A stretch of DNA of 64,000 nucleotides, taken from the NCBI RefSeq assembly GCF_009870785.1, contig NZ_WTWX01000004.1, positions 241,090-305,089 of the forward strand, given 5' to 3'. Position numbers and translations under genes: made by a program. Numbering within the stretch: position 1 is the stretch's first letter; each line of letters begins with the position of its first letter. This document shows positions 62,908 to 64,000 of this stretch, piece after piece. The notes beneath the pieces are model-generated. The model saw nothing but the letters and a program-made list of their open reading frames with translations, did not search any database and was not told the DNA's origin. Origin of the DNA: Paenibacillus sp. An7 (lineage in GTDB: Bacteria; Bacillota; Bacilli; Paenibacillales; Paenibacillaceae).

Positions 62908-63840
62908 ATGTGGAGAAAAAACAGCAGGAAATTAAGCGCCATGATTTTGGCAACCGTTATCGCATTCGTACCCTGGGCAGGGACAATGGAAGAAGTGCAA
63001 GCTACCGGAGCGATGAAAGCTACCAAGGCTACCGAGTCCACTTCGGTTAGGGCCAGTCAAACTGCCACTTGGCTCTGGGATGCAACACAGATTAAAACAG
63101 CACCCGATTCTGTTCTGACTTTTGCTAAGGAGAACAATATAAACGTTATTTATTTACAAATTAATCGTGATGTGCGAACTCGTTATTATCAAGCTTTTAT
63201 ACATAACGCAACGCTTGCAGGCATTAAAGTGGAGATTTTAGACGGTCGTCCTTCATGGGGACTTACTAAATCCAGACAGGGCTTGAGCGATTTTATTGAT
63301 TGGATTGAGAAATACCAGAATGAAGCAAGCGAGACTGAAAAATTTTCCGGGATTCATGTGGACATTGAACCTCACGTTCTTCCTGAATGGAAAGAGGACC
63401 TTGATGAGGTAGTGAAACAGTGGCAATCGAATGTGAATTATTTAACTAGTGAAGCTAAGCGTCTCAATATGGAGATCGGAGCAGATATTCCGTTTTGGCT
63501 TGATAACTATACAACTCCTGATAAAGATATGAAGATAAGCAGTTGGATGATTCGTCAGTATGATTCGGTTACCATTATGGCTTATCGTGATAAAGCAAGT
63601 GCAATCTATGATGTGGCTTCTGATGAACTGGCTGAAGCTTCTGCTCTTGGCAAGAAGGTATCTATAGCTGTGGAAACAAATAAAAGCAGTGAAGGAGATT
63701 TCATTACGTTTTATGAAGAAGGACCCGAGTATATGGCCGAACAGCTTCAAATAGTTGAACAAAAAGCGAGCATTCATAGCTCGTATACCGGAATATCGAT
63801 TCATGAATATGCCAGCTGGTTAAAGCTCGTAAGACGTTAA
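62908..63840 (+). CDS. Secreted TIM-barrel protein under c-di-GMP riboswitch control
   Basis: A 310-residue exported protein. The signal peptide runs about 1-33 (LSAMILATVIAFVPWAG...EEVQATG), then a short low-complexity Lys/Ala/Thr/Ser linker. The rest looks like a glycosidase-type TIM barrel: strands INVIYLQINRD, GIKVEILDGRPSW, GIHVDIEPHVLPEW (Asp152, Glu154 as possible catalytic pair, GH18-like DxE), IGADIPFW, SVTIMAYRD and VSIAVETN. I do not recognise the exact family. The ATG at 62908 has AAGGAG upstream. Riboswitch control suggests a role in the switch between motile and attached life, perhaps exopolysaccharide or cell-wall cleavage; that is inference. Confidence 0.78.
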   Translation: MWRKNSRKLSAMILATVIAFVPWAGTMEEVQATGAMKATKATESTSVRASQTATWLWDATQIKTAPDSVLTFAKENNINVIYLQINRDVRTRYYQAFIHNATLAGIKVEILDGRPSWGLTKSRQGLSDFIDWIEKYQNEASETEKFSGIHVDIEPHVLPEWKEDLDEVVKQWQSNVNYLTSEAKRLNMEIGADIPFWLDNYTTPDKDMKISSWMIRQYDSVTIMAYRDKASAIYDVASDELAEASALGKKVSIAVETNKSSEGDFITFYEEGPEYMAEQLQIVEQKASIHSSYTGISIHEYASWLKLVRR

Positions 63841-63842
63841 TA

Positions 63843-63888
63843 AAAAAGGTGCTAAGAGATATCCATGGATACTCTTCCGCACCTTTTT
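63843..63888 (+). terminator. Terminator adjoining the group II intron
   Basis: A 10-bp stem (63843-63852 with 63879-63888) with an additional AAGAG/CTCTT and TATCCA/TGGATA inner stem; the T-rich distal arm ends 5 nt before the intron boundary. Confidence 0.85.
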
Positions 63889-63893
63889 CTCAT

Positions 63894-64000
63894 GTGCGCC
63901 CGGCATGGGCGATAACTCGGCGGTGAAAGTCCGCTACAGGCTTGGCAGTAGGAACTGTTAGCCAAGGGCAAGGGTGTCCGCCGCGAGGCGGAATCTGAAG
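63894..64000 (+). mobile_element. Group IIC-like intron, 5' end (continues past window)
   Basis: From 63894 the sequence reads GTGCGCCCGGCATGGGCG, a bacterial group II intron 5' consensus (GUGYG, then CCCGGCAUGGG). GGTGAAAGTCCGC, GCAAGGGTGTCCG and GGAATCTGAAG follow in the order found in domain I of group IIC introns such as that of Oceanobacillus iheyensis. The boundary lies 5 nt after an intrinsic terminator, which is exactly the kind of site where class C introns insert. The maturase/reverse transcriptase gene and the 3' end must lie to the right of the window. Confidence 0.88.

Overview
The window looks like a stretch of core chromosome from a low-to-moderate-GC, spore-forming Bacillales bacterium, most probably a Paenibacillus. 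The reasons are: strong AGGAGG-type ribosome binding sites, frequent TTG and GTG starts, intrinsic terminators after most genes, and a set of proteins typical of Bacillales (YjcZ-type micro-protein, YugP, YqhG/YqhH, YqzE, YwbE, YneQ-like, YkvI-like, Fer, NhaK-like, HelD, CwlD-like, 6S RNA). The YesM/YesN plus LplA/B/C-type sugar-uptake arrangement is especially common in Paenibacillus. The genus is an inference; no 16S or marker search could be run. No tRNA, rRNA, CRISPR array, prophage or insertion sequence was seen.

Layout. 1-6.6 kb: end of a CshA-type DEAD-box helicase, a 41-residue YjcZ-like protein, a DUF624 membrane protein, 6S RNA, a DUF1499 protein, thiol peroxidase, rhomboid protease, a GltC-like LysR regulator, a YugP-like zinc protease and a MerR regulator. 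6.8-13.7 kb: a DUF294 nucleotidyltransferase-like protein overlapping a DEDDh exonuclease, a JAMM peptidase, a membrane thioredoxin, citramalate synthase (cimA), DNA polymerase IV, ferredoxin and a 48-residue membrane protein. 13.9-24.5 kb: pyrD, a small alarmone synthetase with an overlapping DUF309 gene, a PCYCGC-type lipoprotein paired with a membrane thioredoxin, a pseudouridine synthase, a Cof phosphatase, an acidic protein with three internal repeats, a glycosyltransferase, a YkvI-like transporter, xpt and small unknowns. 24.6-36.8 kb: cell-wall enzymes (divergent polysaccharide deacetylase, CwlD-like amidase, MurB, NodB-type deacetylase), the yqhG-yqhH helicase pair, MarR, and a Na+/H+ antiporter.

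36.9-53.3 kb is a plant-polysaccharide region. It holds a large GH51 arabinofuranosidase with a LamG-like front end, then an unrelated permease/rocD pair, then a YesM-type histidine kinase, a YesN-type regulator, a sugar-binding lipoprotein, two ABC permeases and a GH42 beta-galactosidase. No ATPase is encoded, so a shared MsmX-type ATPase elsewhere is presumed. Neither hydrolase has a signal peptide, which suggests that arabino- or galacto-oligosaccharides are imported and cut inside the cell.

53.4-64 kb: an ACT-domain malic enzyme, a secreted stalk-domain protein, an aromatic-acid-exporter-like membrane protein, a PNPOx-fold protein, the RNA-polymerase recycling factor HelD and a divergent adenine deaminase. 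A cyclic-di-GMP-I riboswitch follows, directly upstream of a secreted TIM-barrel protein. The window ends inside a group IIC-like intron whose 5' end lies immediately after that gene's terminator. The riboswitch-controlled secreted protein and the terminator-targeted intron are the most interesting leads.
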